A stretch of DNA of 64,000 nt from Chryseobacterium geocarposphaerae (GCF_002797535.1 NZ_PGFD01000001.1:496001-560000); one strand, 5' to 3'; positions 8,712 through 17,173 are shown, counted from the stretch's first letter. The notes: generated by a model from the sequence alone, not told the origin. Numbers and translations: made by a program.

Positions 8712-10193
8712 ATGGCAAATTATTTCAATACCTTATCACTCAGAGACCAGTTGCATCAGTTAGGACAGGCGGAATTTATGGACAGTTCAGAGTTTTCTGA
8801 TGGCGTTTCTGCATTGAAAGGAAAGAAAATCGTAGTGGTTGGTTGCGGAGCTCAGGGACTGAATCAAGGTCTGAATCTCAGAGACAGCGGACTGGACGTT
8901 TCTTACGCATTGCGTCAGGAAGCTATCGACCAAAAGAGAGATTCGTGGAAAAACGCAACCGAAAATAATTTCAAAGTCGGAACTTACGAAGAACTGATTC
9001 CCACTGCGGATTTGGTCATCAATTTAACGCCTGACAAGCAACACACTTCGGTAATCAATGCGGTTCAGCCTTTGATGAAACAGGGTGCGACTTTGTCCTA
9101 TTCACACGGGTTCAATATCGTGGAAGAAGGGATGCAGATTCGTAAAGATTTGACGGTGATTATGGTCGCTCCAAAATGCCCGGGTTCCGAAGTTCGTGCC
9201 GAATATCTGCGAGGTTTCGGTGTTCCGACGCTGATTGCTGTTCATCCTGAAAATGACCCTCAGGGAAAAGGCTGGGCAGAAGCAAAAGCATATTGTGTAG
9301 GAACAGGCGGTCACAAAGCCGGTGTTTTGAAATCCTCTTTCGTGGCAGAAGTGAAGTCCGATTTGATGGGAGAACAGACGATTTTGTGCGGACTTTTGCA
9401 GACAGGTTCTATTCTTTCGTTTGACAAAATGGTCGAAAAAGGAATTGATGCAGGTTACGCTTCCAAATTGGTTCAATACGGTGTTGAGGTCATTACAGAA
9501 GCCTTGAAACACGGCGGTGTAAGCGGAATGCTGGACAGACTTTCTAACCCTGCGAAACTAAAAGCCTTTGAATTGTCAGAAGAACTGAAAGATATTATGC
9601 GTCCACTTTTCCAAAAGCACCAGGACGATATCATCTCCGGCGAATTTTCCAAAACAATGATGGAAGACTGGGCAAATGGAGATGCAAACTTATTGAAATG
9701 GCGTGCAGAAACAGGAGAAACAGCTTTTGAAAAAACACCGGCAGGCGATGTGAAAATCGAAGAGCAGGAATATTTTGACAATTATCTTTTGATGTCGGCC
9801 TTCATCAGAGCGGGTGTTGAATTAGCGTTTGAAACGATGGTTGAAGCCGGAATCAAGCCGGAATCCGCTTATTACGAATCGCTTCACGAAACCCCTTTGA
9901 TTGCCAATACCATCGCACGAAAAAAACTGTTCGAGATGAATCGTGTGATTTCCGACACTGCAGAATACGGCTGTTACCTGTTCGACCAGGCTTGCAAACC
10001 TTTGTTGGCAGATTTTATGAAGTCGGTAGATACAGATTTGGTAGGTAAAAACTACAACGAAGGCAAAAAAGCTTCGGTTGACAACGCTCAATTGGTTTAT
10101 GTGAACGATGTTTTGAGAAATCATCCGGTAGAAATTGTCGGCAGAAAACTCCGTCAGGCAATGACGGCGATGAAGTCCATCAAAACAGTTTAA
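8712..10193 (+). CDS. ilvC: Ketol-acid reductoisomerase (class II, long form)
   Basis: IlvC carries out the alkyl migration and NADPH reduction that turn acetolactate or acetohydroxybutyrate into dihydroxy acids. At 493 residues it is the long, enterobacterial-like class with a duplicated helical domain, not the 330-residue class I form. The N-terminal Rossmann motif [17 protein letters not shown] (from about residue 44) is followed by a basic [12 protein letters not shown] loop, which fits NADPH use. The segments [20 protein letters not shown] and [20 protein letters not shown] match the class closely. It lies in the ilv cluster after a 245-bp repeat-like gap. Confidence 0.96.
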   Translation: MANYFNTLSLRDQLHQLGQAEFMDSSEFSDGVSALKGKKIVVVGCGAQGLNQGLNLRDSGLDVSYALRQEAIDQKRDSWKNATENNFKVGTYEELIPTADLVINLTPDKQHTSVINAVQPLMKQGATLSYSHGFNIVEEGMQIRKDLTVIMVAPKCPGSEVRAEYLRGFGVPTLIAVHPENDPQGKGWAEAKAYCVGTGGHKAGVLKSSFVAEVKSDLMGEQTILCGLLQTGSILSFDKMVEKGIDAGYASKLVQYGVEVITEALKHGGVSGMLDRLSNPAKLKAFELSEELKDIMRPLFQKHQDDIISGEFSKTMMEDWANGDANLLKWRAETGETAFEKTPAGDVKIEEQEYFDNYLLMSAFIRAGVELAFETMVEAGIKPESAYYESLHETPLIANTIARKKLFEMNRVISDTAEYGCYLFDQACKPLLADFMKSVDTDLVGKNYNEGKKASVDNAQLVYVNDVLRNHPVEIVGRKLRQAMTAMKSIKTV

Positions 10194-10198
10194 AATAA

Positions 10199-10305
10199 GG
10201 AGCTAATCCCGCTTGGAGTTTATGCTGAGCGAAGTCGAAGTGCTATATCTTTTGCTCTTCGTTCCTCATCATAAAAGGATGCCGCTGCAACCGGGGCTAT
10301 GGGAT
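10199..10305 (+). repeat. AGCTAATCCCGCT...GCAACCGGGGCTA repeat, apparently interrupted
   Basis: The element begins GGAGCTAATCCCGCT and ends AAAAGGATGCCGCTGCAACCGGGGCTATGGG, so its ends pair imperfectly (TAATCCCG with CGGGGCTA) and its inner T-rich and A-rich arms face each other. Inside it, TGCTGAGCGAAGTCGAAGTG looks like a second repeat type nested in the first; a relative of that part is at 33871-33892. Confidence 0.55.
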
Positions 10306-10341
10306 TTGTTATAAAAATAAAAATCCAGCATTAACATCATA

Positions 10342-10393
10342 TTTGTCATTCCGTAGGAATCTCAGCAATGAATTATTCCTACGGAAATGACAA
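10342..10393 (+). repeat. TTTGTCATTCCGTAGGAAT inverted repeat
   Basis: TTTGTCATTCCGTAGGAAT (10342-10360) faces ATTCCTACGGAAATGACAAA (10374-10393), giving a stem of about 18 bp with one unpaired base and a short loop. A diverged relative with GTCATTC and GGAATGACAAA ends is at 63419-63494. This and its neighbours fill the 315-bp gap between ilvC and the ABC gene; no gene is seen there. Confidence 0.65.
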
Positions 10394-10420
10394 ACTAACT
10401 GTGATTTGGTTTGTGTTCTT

Positions 10421-10500
10421 TGTTGAGCGAAGCGCCTTTGCGAACCTTAAAATATTCTCAATAAGATTATAAAAAAACTTTGCGCCCTTTGCGTTTAAAA
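10421..10500 (+). repeat. CTTTGTTGAGC...CTTTGCG repeat
   Basis: CTTTGTTGAGCGAAGCGCCTTTGCG opens the block and AAAAAACTTTGCGCCCTTTGCGTTTAAAA closes it just before the ABC ATPase start. The same opening and closing phrases occur at 8480-8606 upstream of ilvC. The repetition immediately upstream of two genes of the same cluster is notable; the role is unknown. Confidence 0.5.
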
Positions 10501-10508
10501 ATAAAATA

Positions 10509-11960
10509 ATGTCAACCCCAATCATCCACATTTCAAACCTAAATTTCCAGTATGATAAACCCATACTGAACCATTTCAACTGGGAAATATCTTCTGGAGA
10601 ATGCTGGATGTTAGGCGGATTAAGTGGAAGCGGGAAAACAACCTTAGCCAAAATCATTTCAGGAGAAATCAAAAATTTTGAAGGGAAAGTTGAGGTCAAT
10701 TTTAATGAAAATTTAAACTTGAAGAGGAAAGTTCTGTACGTTTCCAATTGGTTTCAGTTCACTAATCTGGAAGGCGACCGCAATTTTTATTATCAACAGC
10801 GATATAATCAATTTGCTAAAAATGATACACTCACTGTTTTTGCAGAGCTTAATCATTTTGGAAAAGAAGAAAATCTTGATTTTGGAATTTTGAAATCCTA
10901 TTTAGAACCGTTTGGATTTGAAAATTTTAAAAATCAGCAATTGATAGAATTGTCAAGCGGCGAACACAAAAAATTACAATTACTGAAAGCACTTTGGCTA
11001 AAACCTCAGATTCTGATTATCGACCAGCCTTACACAGGATTGGATACCAAATCGAGACACTTTTTGAATCATGCTTTTGATAATTTGAATCAGGAAAATG
11101 TCACATTGATTTTGATAAATAACGATGACGAATATCCTGAAAGTGTTCAGTATTTTGTAGAAATAGAAAACGGAAAATTAATTCACAGAAACTCTCCAAA
11201 AGACTTTTCCAAAGGAGAAGAAAGAATTCCAAAATCGCTTCCTTTTTTCCTTCAAGACAATCGGGAAAACGAACAGGAAAGTCTCATCAAACTGGAAAAT
11301 ATCAATATTTCTTATGGTGAAAAACAAGTACTGAGAAATATCGATTGGGAAGTCAATTCCGGTGAGCAATGGCTGTTGCAGGGTCACAATGGCTCGGGAA
11401 AATCAACATTGCTCAGTTTGTTGAATGGTGACCATCCTCAGGCTTATGCCAATGAGATTTATCTTTTCGGACAAAAGCGGGGAAGCGGCGAAAGTATTTG
11501 GGACATTAAAGAAAAAATCGGAATGATTTCGCCCGAATTGCATTGGTATTTCGATATGAATGCGAATGTCGGACAAACCATTGCTTCCGGTTTTTTTGAT
11601 TCGATGTTGTTGTATCAGAAACTGAGTTTTAGTCAGCAACAACAATTGGAGCAGATGCTGCATTTCTTCGATTTGAAAGATGATAAAAATAAGAAGTTAA
11701 ATACTTTACCGCTTGGGAAACAACGTTTGGCTTTACTCGCAAGAACATTGATTAAAAAACCAAAGCTTTTGATTCTGGATGAGCCTTGTCAGGGAATGGA
11801 CAACAAACAGACGCAATATTTTAATCAGGTAATTGATGATTTGGCAGACCAGGGACAATCGTTGATTTACGTTGGGCATTTTGAATCTCAATTACCAAAA
11901 AAACTCAGTCACAAACTCGTTCTTGAAAACGGAACGACAAGAATTAAAGAAATGATTTAA
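10509..11960 (+). CDS. Two-domain ABC ATPase (ModF-like), no transmembrane region
   Basis: This 483-residue protein consists of two fused ABC nucleotide-binding domains and no membrane helices. Domain 1 has Walker A GLSGSGKTT (37-45), signature LSSGE (148-152) and Walker B ILIIDQP, where Q173 replaces the catalytic glutamate. Domain 2 has Walker A GHNGSGKST (292-300), a degenerate signature LPLGKQ (400-405) and an intact Walker B with D424 E425. The GESIWDIKEKIGMISPELHWYF stretch resembles the ModF/PhrA type linked by name to molybdate transport, but no mod genes are nearby. It lies between ilvC and ilvA in the same direction, so a role tied to the pathway is possible but unproven. Confidence 0.75.
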   Translation: MSTPIIHISNLNFQYDKPILNHFNWEISSGECWMLGGLSGSGKTTLAKIISGEIKNFEGKVEVNFNENLNLKRKVLYVSNWFQFTNLEGDRNFYYQQRYNQFAKNDTLTVFAELNHFGKEENLDFGILKSYLEPFGFENFKNQQLIELSSGEHKKLQLLKALWLKPQILIIDQPYTGLDTKSRHFLNHAFDNLNQENVTLILINNDDEYPESVQYFVEIENGKLIHRNSPKDFSKGEERIPKSLPFFLQDNRENEQESLIKLENINISYGEKQVLRNIDWEVNSGEQWLLQGHNGSGKSTLLSLLNGDHPQAYANEIYLFGQKRGSGESIWDIKEKIGMISPELHWYFDMNANVGQTIASGFFDSMLLYQKLSFSQQQQLEQMLHFFDLKDDKNKKLNTLPLGKQRLALLARTLIKKPKLLILDEPCQGMDNKQTQYFNQVIDDLADQGQSLIYVGHFESQLPKKLSHKLVLENGTTRIKEMI

Positions 11961-12107
11961 CCACAAAGTCACAAAAGTTTTTTAAGCTTTAAAAAGATTT
12001 GTTTAAAGTTCACAAAAGAATGTCGAAAATGATGAACGTTTTGTGAGCTTCTTATTTTCAATTATTTAAACTTTAAGAAAAATGATATCTTTTGTGACTT
12101 TTGTGGT
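11960..12107 (+). repeat. Large inverted repeat between the ABC gene and ilvA
   Basis: ACCACAAAGTCACAAAAG (11960-11977) is mirrored by CTTTTGTGACTTTTGTGGT (12089-12107) with one extra base, enclosing about 110 bp. Inside, TTTAAAGTTCACAAAA and TTTTGTGAGC form a second, inner pairing. A long RNA hairpin between the two genes is therefore possible. It overlaps the ABC gene's stop codon by one base. Confidence 0.6.
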
Positions 12108-12127
12108 TTAAAAAATAAAAATTATAA

Positions 12128-13396
12128 ATGAAGATGAATGAAACGATGATATTTCCAACCTTGGAAGCGGTAAAAGAAACCCGAAAAAGTATAGAAAATG
12201 TTGTGAATTACACACCATTGCAATACAACGCCCGCTTGTCAGATATATTTGGAGCAAATATTTTTCTCAAGAGGGAAGATTTACAACCCGTTAGGTCTTA
12301 CAAATTACGTGGGGCCTACAATAAAATCAAAAGTCTTTACAATGAAGGCAAAACTTCGGACGGAATAGTCTGTGCAAGCGCCGGAAATCACGCCCAGGGA
12401 GTAGCTTTTTCCTGTAAACAGCTTCAGATTAAAGGAACGATTTTTATGCCCGTGACAACACCAAAACAAAAACTGGAACAGGTTGAAATGTTTGGTGGAA
12501 ACCTTGTCGAAATCAAACTGGTAGGGGATACTTTTGATACCTCCAAAAATGCAGCCTTAGAGTTTGCAGAAAGTTCCGGCGCAGCATTTATTCATCCTTT
12601 TGATGATATTCAGATTATTGAAGGACAGGCGACTTTGGCACTGGAAATTTTGGAGCAACAGAAAGAAAATATTGATTTTGTTTTCATTCCGATTGGCGGT
12701 GGTGGTTTGGCTTCCGGAATTTCGACGGTTTTTAAAGAGCTGTCAAAAGAGACTCGATTGATTGGAGTTGAACCAAAAGGAGCACCCTCTATGAAAACCT
12801 CCATTGATAATAATCTCAATACAGAATTACAGAAAGTTGATGGTTTTGTAGATGGAGCAGCGGTAAAAAGAGTAGGGGATTTGACTTTTGAGATTTGCAA
12901 AAATGCGCTTGCAGATTGCATTCCTGTGGATGAAGGGATGATTTGTGATACGATTCTTCAACTTTATAACAAAGATGCAATTGTTTTGGAACCGGCCGGA
13001 GCGCTTTCTATTTCAGCTTTGGAACAATATCGAAATCAGATTAAGGGTAAAAATGTAGTTTGCATCGTCAGCGGAAGCAACAATGATATTACCAGAATGG
13101 AGGAAATCAAAGAACGCGCTTTGCTTTACAATGGGTTGAAGCATTATTTTATGGTCAAATTCCCACAACGTCCAGGTTCTCTGAAAGATTTTGTGCTGAA
13201 TGTTCTCGGTTCAAATGACGATATCACCCATTTCGAATATACCAAAAAAAATTCAAGGGAAACTGCTTTGGCGATTGTAGGAATCGAACTTTCCAATATT
13301 TCTGATTTTAATGGCTTGAAACAGAGAATGAAAGAGCTGGGTTATTTCGAATCTTATTTGAATGATAATCCTGATGTGCTGAATATGCTTGTTTAA
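12128..13396 (+). CDS. ilvA: Threonine ammonia-lyase (threonine dehydratase)
   Basis: IlvA deaminates threonine to 2-oxobutyrate, the committed step to isoleucine. The 422-residue protein is a fold-type II PLP enzyme. It carries the catalytic lysine K59 in VRSYKLRGAYNK, the substrate loop SAGNHAQG at 84-91 and the phosphate-binding GGGGLASG at 190-197. Residues about 335-422 form a single ACT-like regulatory domain, so this is the shorter allosteric class and not the roughly 510-residue two-domain form of E. coli. A nearby in-frame ATG at 12134 is an alternative start. It closes the ilv cluster; no clear terminator follows. Confidence 0.94.
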   Translation: MKMNETMIFPTLEAVKETRKSIENVVNYTPLQYNARLSDIFGANIFLKREDLQPVRSYKLRGAYNKIKSLYNEGKTSDGIVCASAGNHAQGVAFSCKQLQIKGTIFMPVTTPKQKLEQVEMFGGNLVEIKLVGDTFDTSKNAALEFAESSGAAFIHPFDDIQIIEGQATLALEILEQQKENIDFVFIPIGGGGLASGISTVFKELSKETRLIGVEPKGAPSMKTSIDNNLNTELQKVDGFVDGAAVKRVGDLTFEICKNALADCIPVDEGMICDTILQLYNKDAIVLEPAGALSISALEQYRNQIKGKNVVCIVSGSNNDITRMEEIKERALLYNGLKHYFMVKFPQRPGSLKDFVLNVLGSNDDITHFEYTKKNSRETALAIVGIELSNISDFNGLKQRMKELGYFESYLNDNPDVLNMLV

Positions 13397-13453
13397 TAAA
13401 GATAATATTGAGAAGCTAATGCAGCTGGTTGTTAATCGGTGTACGCAATTTTG

Positions 13454-13510
13454 GACTTTCCAGCACAATAAATTTGGACTTTCCAGCAAAACAGGCTACT
13501 GACTTTTCAG
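13454..13510 (+). promoter_or_regulatory. Three phased direct repeats GACTTTCCAG upstream of the reductase gene
   Basis: GACTTTCCAG occurs at 13454-13463 and 13477-13486, and GACTTTTCAG at 13501-13510, with starts 23 and 24 bp apart. The first two are part of a longer identical 16-mer, TTTGGACTTTCCAGCA. The third abuts a -7-like box GATCTTTG at 13513-13520. Two-turn spacing of direct repeats beside a promoter suits an AraC-type activator, and one is encoded at 14668. Confidence 0.6.
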
Positions 13511-13539
13511 GCGATCTTTGTGTTATAAATTCAAAGAAG

Positions 13540-14583
13540 ATGACAAATTCAAATAGAGGAGTAGCAGTCCTTGTCACGGGCGGCTCTGGTTTCATTGCTG
13601 TTCATTGTATAATAAAATTACTTGAGCAAGGTTATATGGTAAGAGCAACATTACGTTCTCTACATAGGCAGAATGAGGTTAAGGATATGCTAAGTAAAGG
13701 AGGGATCAGCTCATTTGAAAACCTCTCCTTTATTGAGGCTGATCTTTCGCAAGATAATAATTGGGATAAGGCTGTGCAGGGCTGTACCTATGTTCTGCAT
13801 ATAGCATCTCCAACACCTGTTGTTAACTATAAGCATGAGGATGAAATGATCAATCCAGCAAAAGATGGAGTGTTAAGGGTTCTGAAAGCAGCTAGGGCTG
13901 CCCGTGTAAAGAGGGTCGTACTAACATCGGCCTATGGAGCGGTAGGTATGGGAAATAGGAATCGTACGACGCCATATACTGAAAAAGACTGGTCGAACCT
14001 TGAGGCAAATCTTCACCCCTACCAAAAATCAAAAACAATTGCTGAGAAAACGGCATGGGAATTTATCAAAAACGAAGGTGGTGGACTTGAACTGTCCGTG
14101 GTTAATCCTGTGGCAGTAATGGGTCCGATACTTGGTACAGATTACTCCCATTCTAATCAGGTCGTTAAGAAAATGCTGGAAGGAGAGATAAAAGCATGTC
14201 CAAAAGTATATTGTTGCCATGTGGATGTGCGAGATGTTGTTGATCTGCATCTGCTCGCCATGACACATCCGAAGGCTAGCGGCGAAAGGTTCCTGGCTAC
14301 CACGGGTAAAGCATTATCAATGCTGGATGTTGCGGACATATTGAAGAAAAATTTAGTGGAGGTGGCAGCAAAAGTTCCTACCAGAGAAATGCAGAATTGG
14401 ATTGTAAGGGCAGCAGCCATATTCAACCCATCGTTACGGATGCTGGCGACATTACTTGGGAAATATGCAGAAACCAGTGGAGATAAAGCAAAACAATTAT
14501 TGAATTGGTCGCCCCGCTCTAATGAAGAAGCGATTATAGCAACGGCGGAAAGTATGTTACAGCTAGGTCTGATTAAAAAATAA
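13540..14583 (+). CDS. NAD(P)-dependent reductase, dihydroflavonol-4-reductase-like
   Basis: This is an extended short-chain dehydrogenase of 347 residues. The cofactor motif TGGSGFIA spans residues 13-20. The catalytic set is S130 (VVLTSAYGAV) with Y161 and K165 in YQKSK, which is complete. It resembles the dihydroflavonol reductase/cinnamoyl-CoA reductase group, whose bacterial members reduce assorted aldehydes or ketones; the substrate here cannot be told. I chose ATG 13540 because the frame upstream (from 13429) crosses the direct repeats and promoter-like box and has no family support. The AraC regulator follows 84 bp downstream. Confidence 0.85.
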   Translation: MTNSNRGVAVLVTGGSGFIAVHCIIKLLEQGYMVRATLRSLHRQNEVKDMLSKGGISSFENLSFIEADLSQDNNWDKAVQGCTYVLHIASPTPVVNYKHEDEMINPAKDGVLRVLKAARAARVKRVVLTSAYGAVGMGNRNRTTPYTEKDWSNLEANLHPYQKSKTIAEKTAWEFIKNEGGGLELSVVNPVAVMGPILGTDYSHSNQVVKKMLEGEIKACPKVYCCHVDVRDVVDLHLLAMTHPKASGERFLATTGKALSMLDVADILKKNLVEVAAKVPTREMQNWIVRAAAIFNPSLRMLATLLGKYAETSGDKAKQLLNWSPRSNEEAIIATAESMLQLGLIKK

Positions 14584-14667
14584 GAAATGAAAGGTAGTAT
14601 AACACGGCATTGCGGAAATTATATGCGAAGGTGACAAAGGCAAAACAATAATTATTAAATTTATAAT

Positions 14668-15465
14668 ATGAAAGAATCAAATATTGCTTCCTGTTATATG
14701 AGCCCTTCTCCCAGTGCCGAGCAGTTTATACCCGATCATTGCTTTATGTATCTGGTTTCAGGTTCAATGCTTGTTTATGATGGCCATAAGGAATATAAAA
14801 TCAGTTCCGGAGATTATGGGATAGGCAGAAGAAACCATCTGGCAAAATATACCAAGCTGCCCGACGATGGTGCCTTCAAAAAGATGTTCATTTTGTTCGA
14901 ACAGGATTTTTTAAAGACATTTAAAGATACCTACGGATTCAATGCTGAAAAGAATACAAGTACTGATGCGATTATCCCGCTGGCTAAAAATAAGCTGGTC
15001 AAAAATTTTATGGAATCAACAACCCCTTATTTTAATGAGGATGGATTCATGGAAGAGCCGTTTTTTAATGTTAAGCGGACCGAACTCTTGCTGGTACTCC
15101 TGAAGGTAAATCCTGAACTAGCCAGTGTTTTGTTTGACTTTACCACTCCTAAAAAAATAAACCTTGAAGAGTTTATGAACCGTAATTACAGGTTCAATGT
15201 AAGTATAGAACGATTTGCTTACCTTACCGGCAGAAGCCTGTCCGCTTTCAAACGTGATTTTGAAAAGATATTCTATGCAACTCCAAAACATTGGCTTGTA
15301 CAGAAACGCTTGGAAGAGGCGTATTATCTTATCGATAAAAAAGGGAAAAAACCTTCTGAAATTTATCTCGATCTTGGTTTTGAGAATTTCTCCCATTTCT
15401 CTTTTGCATTTAGAAAATTGTTTGGGCATCCACCAACGAAATTAATTGAATCAAGAAATGAATAG
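14668..15465 (+). CDS. AraC-family transcriptional regulator
   Basis: The 265-residue protein has a cupin-like N-terminal half (residues about 10-130, with an SGSMLVYDGHKEYKISSGDYG core) and a C-terminal double helix-turn-helix (about 165-262). The DNA-binding end reads PSEIYLDLGFENFSHFSFAFRKLFGHPPTKL, the second HTH with the family signature. It is the likely regulator of the reductase gene 84 bp upstream and may act at the three GACTTTCCAG repeats; that link is inference from proximity. No membrane helices are seen. Confidence 0.88.
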   Translation: MKESNIASCYMSPSPSAEQFIPDHCFMYLVSGSMLVYDGHKEYKISSGDYGIGRRNHLAKYTKLPDDGAFKKMFILFEQDFLKTFKDTYGFNAEKNTSTDAIIPLAKNKLVKNFMESTTPYFNEDGFMEEPFFNVKRTELLLVLLKVNPELASVLFDFTTPKKINLEEFMNRNYRFNVSIERFAYLTGRSLSAFKRDFEKIFYATPKHWLVQKRLEEAYYLIDKKGKKPSEIYLDLGFENFSHFSFAFRKLFGHPPTKLIESRNE

Positions 15466-15562
15466 GTTGTAAATCTTTACTTGTCCGGTTTTCTTTGTTT
15501 ATTATTTTTTTAGCGATCAAAATCGATTGACAAAAACTATAAAAGAGATATGAAAATTTATT

Positions 15563-15593
15563 TTGTACTAAATGGTACAGTTTAGTACCTTTG
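15563..15593 (+). promoter_or_regulatory. Promoter with triple GTAC operator ahead of the TetR gene
   Basis: GTAC occurs at 15565, 15575 and 15585, exactly 10 bp apart, with the flanks forming the inverted repeat GTACTAAA...TTTAGTAC. The array spans the space between a TTG (15563-15565) and a perfect -7 box TACCTTTG (15586-15593), so a bound protein would block the promoter. A related GTAC-N6-GTAC site stands before the next gene. Autoregulation by the TetR protein is the natural reading. Confidence 0.7.
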
Positions 15594-15612
15594 CTTCATC
15601 AAAATAGAAATA

Positions 15613-16197
15613 ATGGCAGGAAGGCCAAAAATATTCGACGAACAGGAAGCCGTAAAAAAAGCAACTGAAGTTTTTAGAACGAAAAGTTATGATACGGCTT
15701 CTGCAGAAGAATTGTTGACTGCTATGGGAATAGGAAAAGGAAGCTTTTATCTTGCTTTTAAAGGAGGAAAAGAGGAATTGTATATCCGCTCAATCAAACA
15801 GTTTGCTGAAGATTTTAACCAAAAAATGGGTCGGGCTATTGAAAATTCAGAAGATCAGGTTGAATTTATCAGACAATTTTTTTTGAGACTTGCAGATGTT
15901 GCAGATTGTGATATGGAAAGAGGTTGTTACCTGGGAAATGCTCTGGTTCAGCTTTCTGAAAAGAATGATGAAATTAAAAAAATAACTGCCGCACTATTGA
16001 AGAGCTTGCAGAAAATTTTTGCTGAAGCTATTAAAAATGCTCTTAAAAGCGAGCAACTGAAAACCAAAGAAGATCCTGAAATTTTAGCTTGGCATCTTAC
16101 CAATCTTTGGAACGGAATTCACGTTACACGGCGAATGGAAAAATCACCAAAAATCTTGCGTTCACTTATTGAGATGAACCTGAGTATTTTGGAATAA
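15613..16197 (+). CDS. TetR/AcrR-family transcriptional repressor
   Basis: The 194-residue protein has the TetR helix-turn-helix at residues about 8-55. The recognition part reads ASAEELLTAMGIGKGSFYLAFKGGKEELY, and a ligand-binding helical domain follows. The GRPKxFD start is typical of the group that controls neighbouring reductase genes. It begins 20 bp after the -7 box that carries the GTAC operator, and is followed by an SDR gene with a similar operator, so both are likely repressed by this protein until an electrophile or other ligand binds. The inducer is unknown. Confidence 0.9.
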   Translation: MAGRPKIFDEQEAVKKATEVFRTKSYDTASAEELLTAMGIGKGSFYLAFKGGKEELYIRSIKQFAEDFNQKMGRAIENSEDQVEFIRQFFLRLADVADCDMERGCYLGNALVQLSEKNDEIKKITAALLKSLQKIFAEAIKNALKSEQLKTKEDPEILAWHLTNLWNGIHVTRRMEKSPKILRSLIEMNLSILE

Positions 16198-16237
16198 AAT
16201 AAATCAAGTTTCTCAAATTAAAAATTTGTCCTTTTTT

Positions 16238-16251
16238 GTACTGATTAGTAC
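16238..16251 (+). promoter_or_regulatory. GTAC-N6-GTAC operator ahead of the SDR gene
   Basis: GTACTGATTAGTAC is a near-perfect palindrome inside TTGTACTGATTAGTACAA. It repeats the two-half-site spacing seen at the TetR promoter. It lies 33 bp before the SDR start, where a repressor would interfere with transcription. Confidence 0.65.
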
Positions 16252-16284
16252 AATTTAAATATAACTTAAACAAAACAAATTATT

Positions 16285-17022
16285 ATGAACATTACCAACA
16301 ACACTATCCTGATAACCGGAGGAGGCTCAGGAATTGGTTTAGAAATTGCAAAAGTATTAAGCCCAGCAAATAAAATCATCATTGTCGGAAGAACAAAAGA
16401 AAAATTGGATGAGGCAGCAAAAGATTTGGAAAATGTCTTCACTGTACAGGCGGATATTACAAATGAAGCAGATATAGACAGGTTATATGAAGAAGTAAAG
16501 ACTACCTTCGGAGGGATCAATATTCTGATCAATAATGCCGGAAATGCTTATGTTTATAACCTTGCAGATGCCGGTGATATTTACAGCAAAGCATTGGCCG
16601 AGTTCACTACGAATTATTTTGCCCCGATCCGTCTGACGGATAAGTTTCTTCCCATCTTAAAGGAACAAAAAGAAGCTGCTATTGTAAATGTTTCATCTAT
16701 TGTCGGATTGGTTCCTGGTTCTCATGTTCCCACGTATTCCGATTCTAAAGCAGCTCTTCATTCTCATACCAGATTGTTAAGATACGAATTGGCAAAGAAC
16801 ACCGGTGTGAAAGTTTTTGAATTGATGCCACCATTGGTAAACACAGATTTTTCAGCAGAAATAGGAGGCAAAGAAAACGGAATTCCTGCTTCTGAAGTTG
16901 CTAATGATCTTTTGAAGGCTCTTCAGGAAGATATTTATGAAATTCGTGTAGGGAATACAGAATTGGTTTATAATAATTATTTTGCTGCCACAGAAGATGC
17001 TTTTGCAACCTTTAATAGTTAA
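16285..17022 (+). CDS. Short-chain dehydrogenase/reductase
   Basis: This 245-residue classical SDR has the cofactor motif TGGGSGIG at residues 11-18, the NNAG motif at 83-86, catalytic S137/S138 in VNVSSIVG, and Y151 with K155 in YSDSK. It resembles the DltE-like/oxidoreductase SDRs of unknown substrate. The gene follows the TetR regulator by 87 bp with its own GTAC operator, and a strong terminator follows it at 17065, so the two form a self-contained regulator and enzyme pair. Confidence 0.88.
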   Translation: MNITNNTILITGGGSGIGLEIAKVLSPANKIIIVGRTKEKLDEAAKDLENVFTVQADITNEADIDRLYEEVKTTFGGINILINNAGNAYVYNLADAGDIYSKALAEFTTNYFAPIRLTDKFLPILKEQKEAAIVNVSSIVGLVPGSHVPTYSDSKAALHSHTRLLRYELAKNTGVKVFELMPPLVNTDFSAEIGGKENGIPASEVANDLLKALQEDIYEIRVGNTELVYNNYFAATEDAFATFNS

Positions 17023-17064
17023 AATTCATTAGTCCTGGTTTTAGGATTGATTCCATATATTTTT

Positions 17065-17097
17065 ATCTCTCACAGTCTTTTGTGGGAGATTTTTTTT
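17065..17097 (+). terminator. Rho-independent terminator after the SDR gene
   Basis: A 10-bp stem (ATCTCTCACA 17065-17074 with TGTGGGAGAT 17081-17090, one G-U pair) is followed by seven T. It ends the TetR/SDR block. Confidence 0.85.
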
Positions 17098-17173
17098 AAA
17101 GCTAATAGTTAAAATAATTACCTAATACAACAATGATTTCGTTTTCTTACAATTTATGCTGTAGGGATGTATC

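Noticed and set aside
10509..11960. Firm assignment as molybdate transporter ATPase ModF
   Set aside because: Sequence resembles ModF in its second half, but there are no molybdate genes nearby and the role of ModF itself is not settled.
13429..13539. N-terminal extension of the reductase frame (37 residues)
   Set aside because: It crosses the three direct repeats and a promoter-like box, and the Rossmann motif expected near the N-terminus comes right after ATG 13540.
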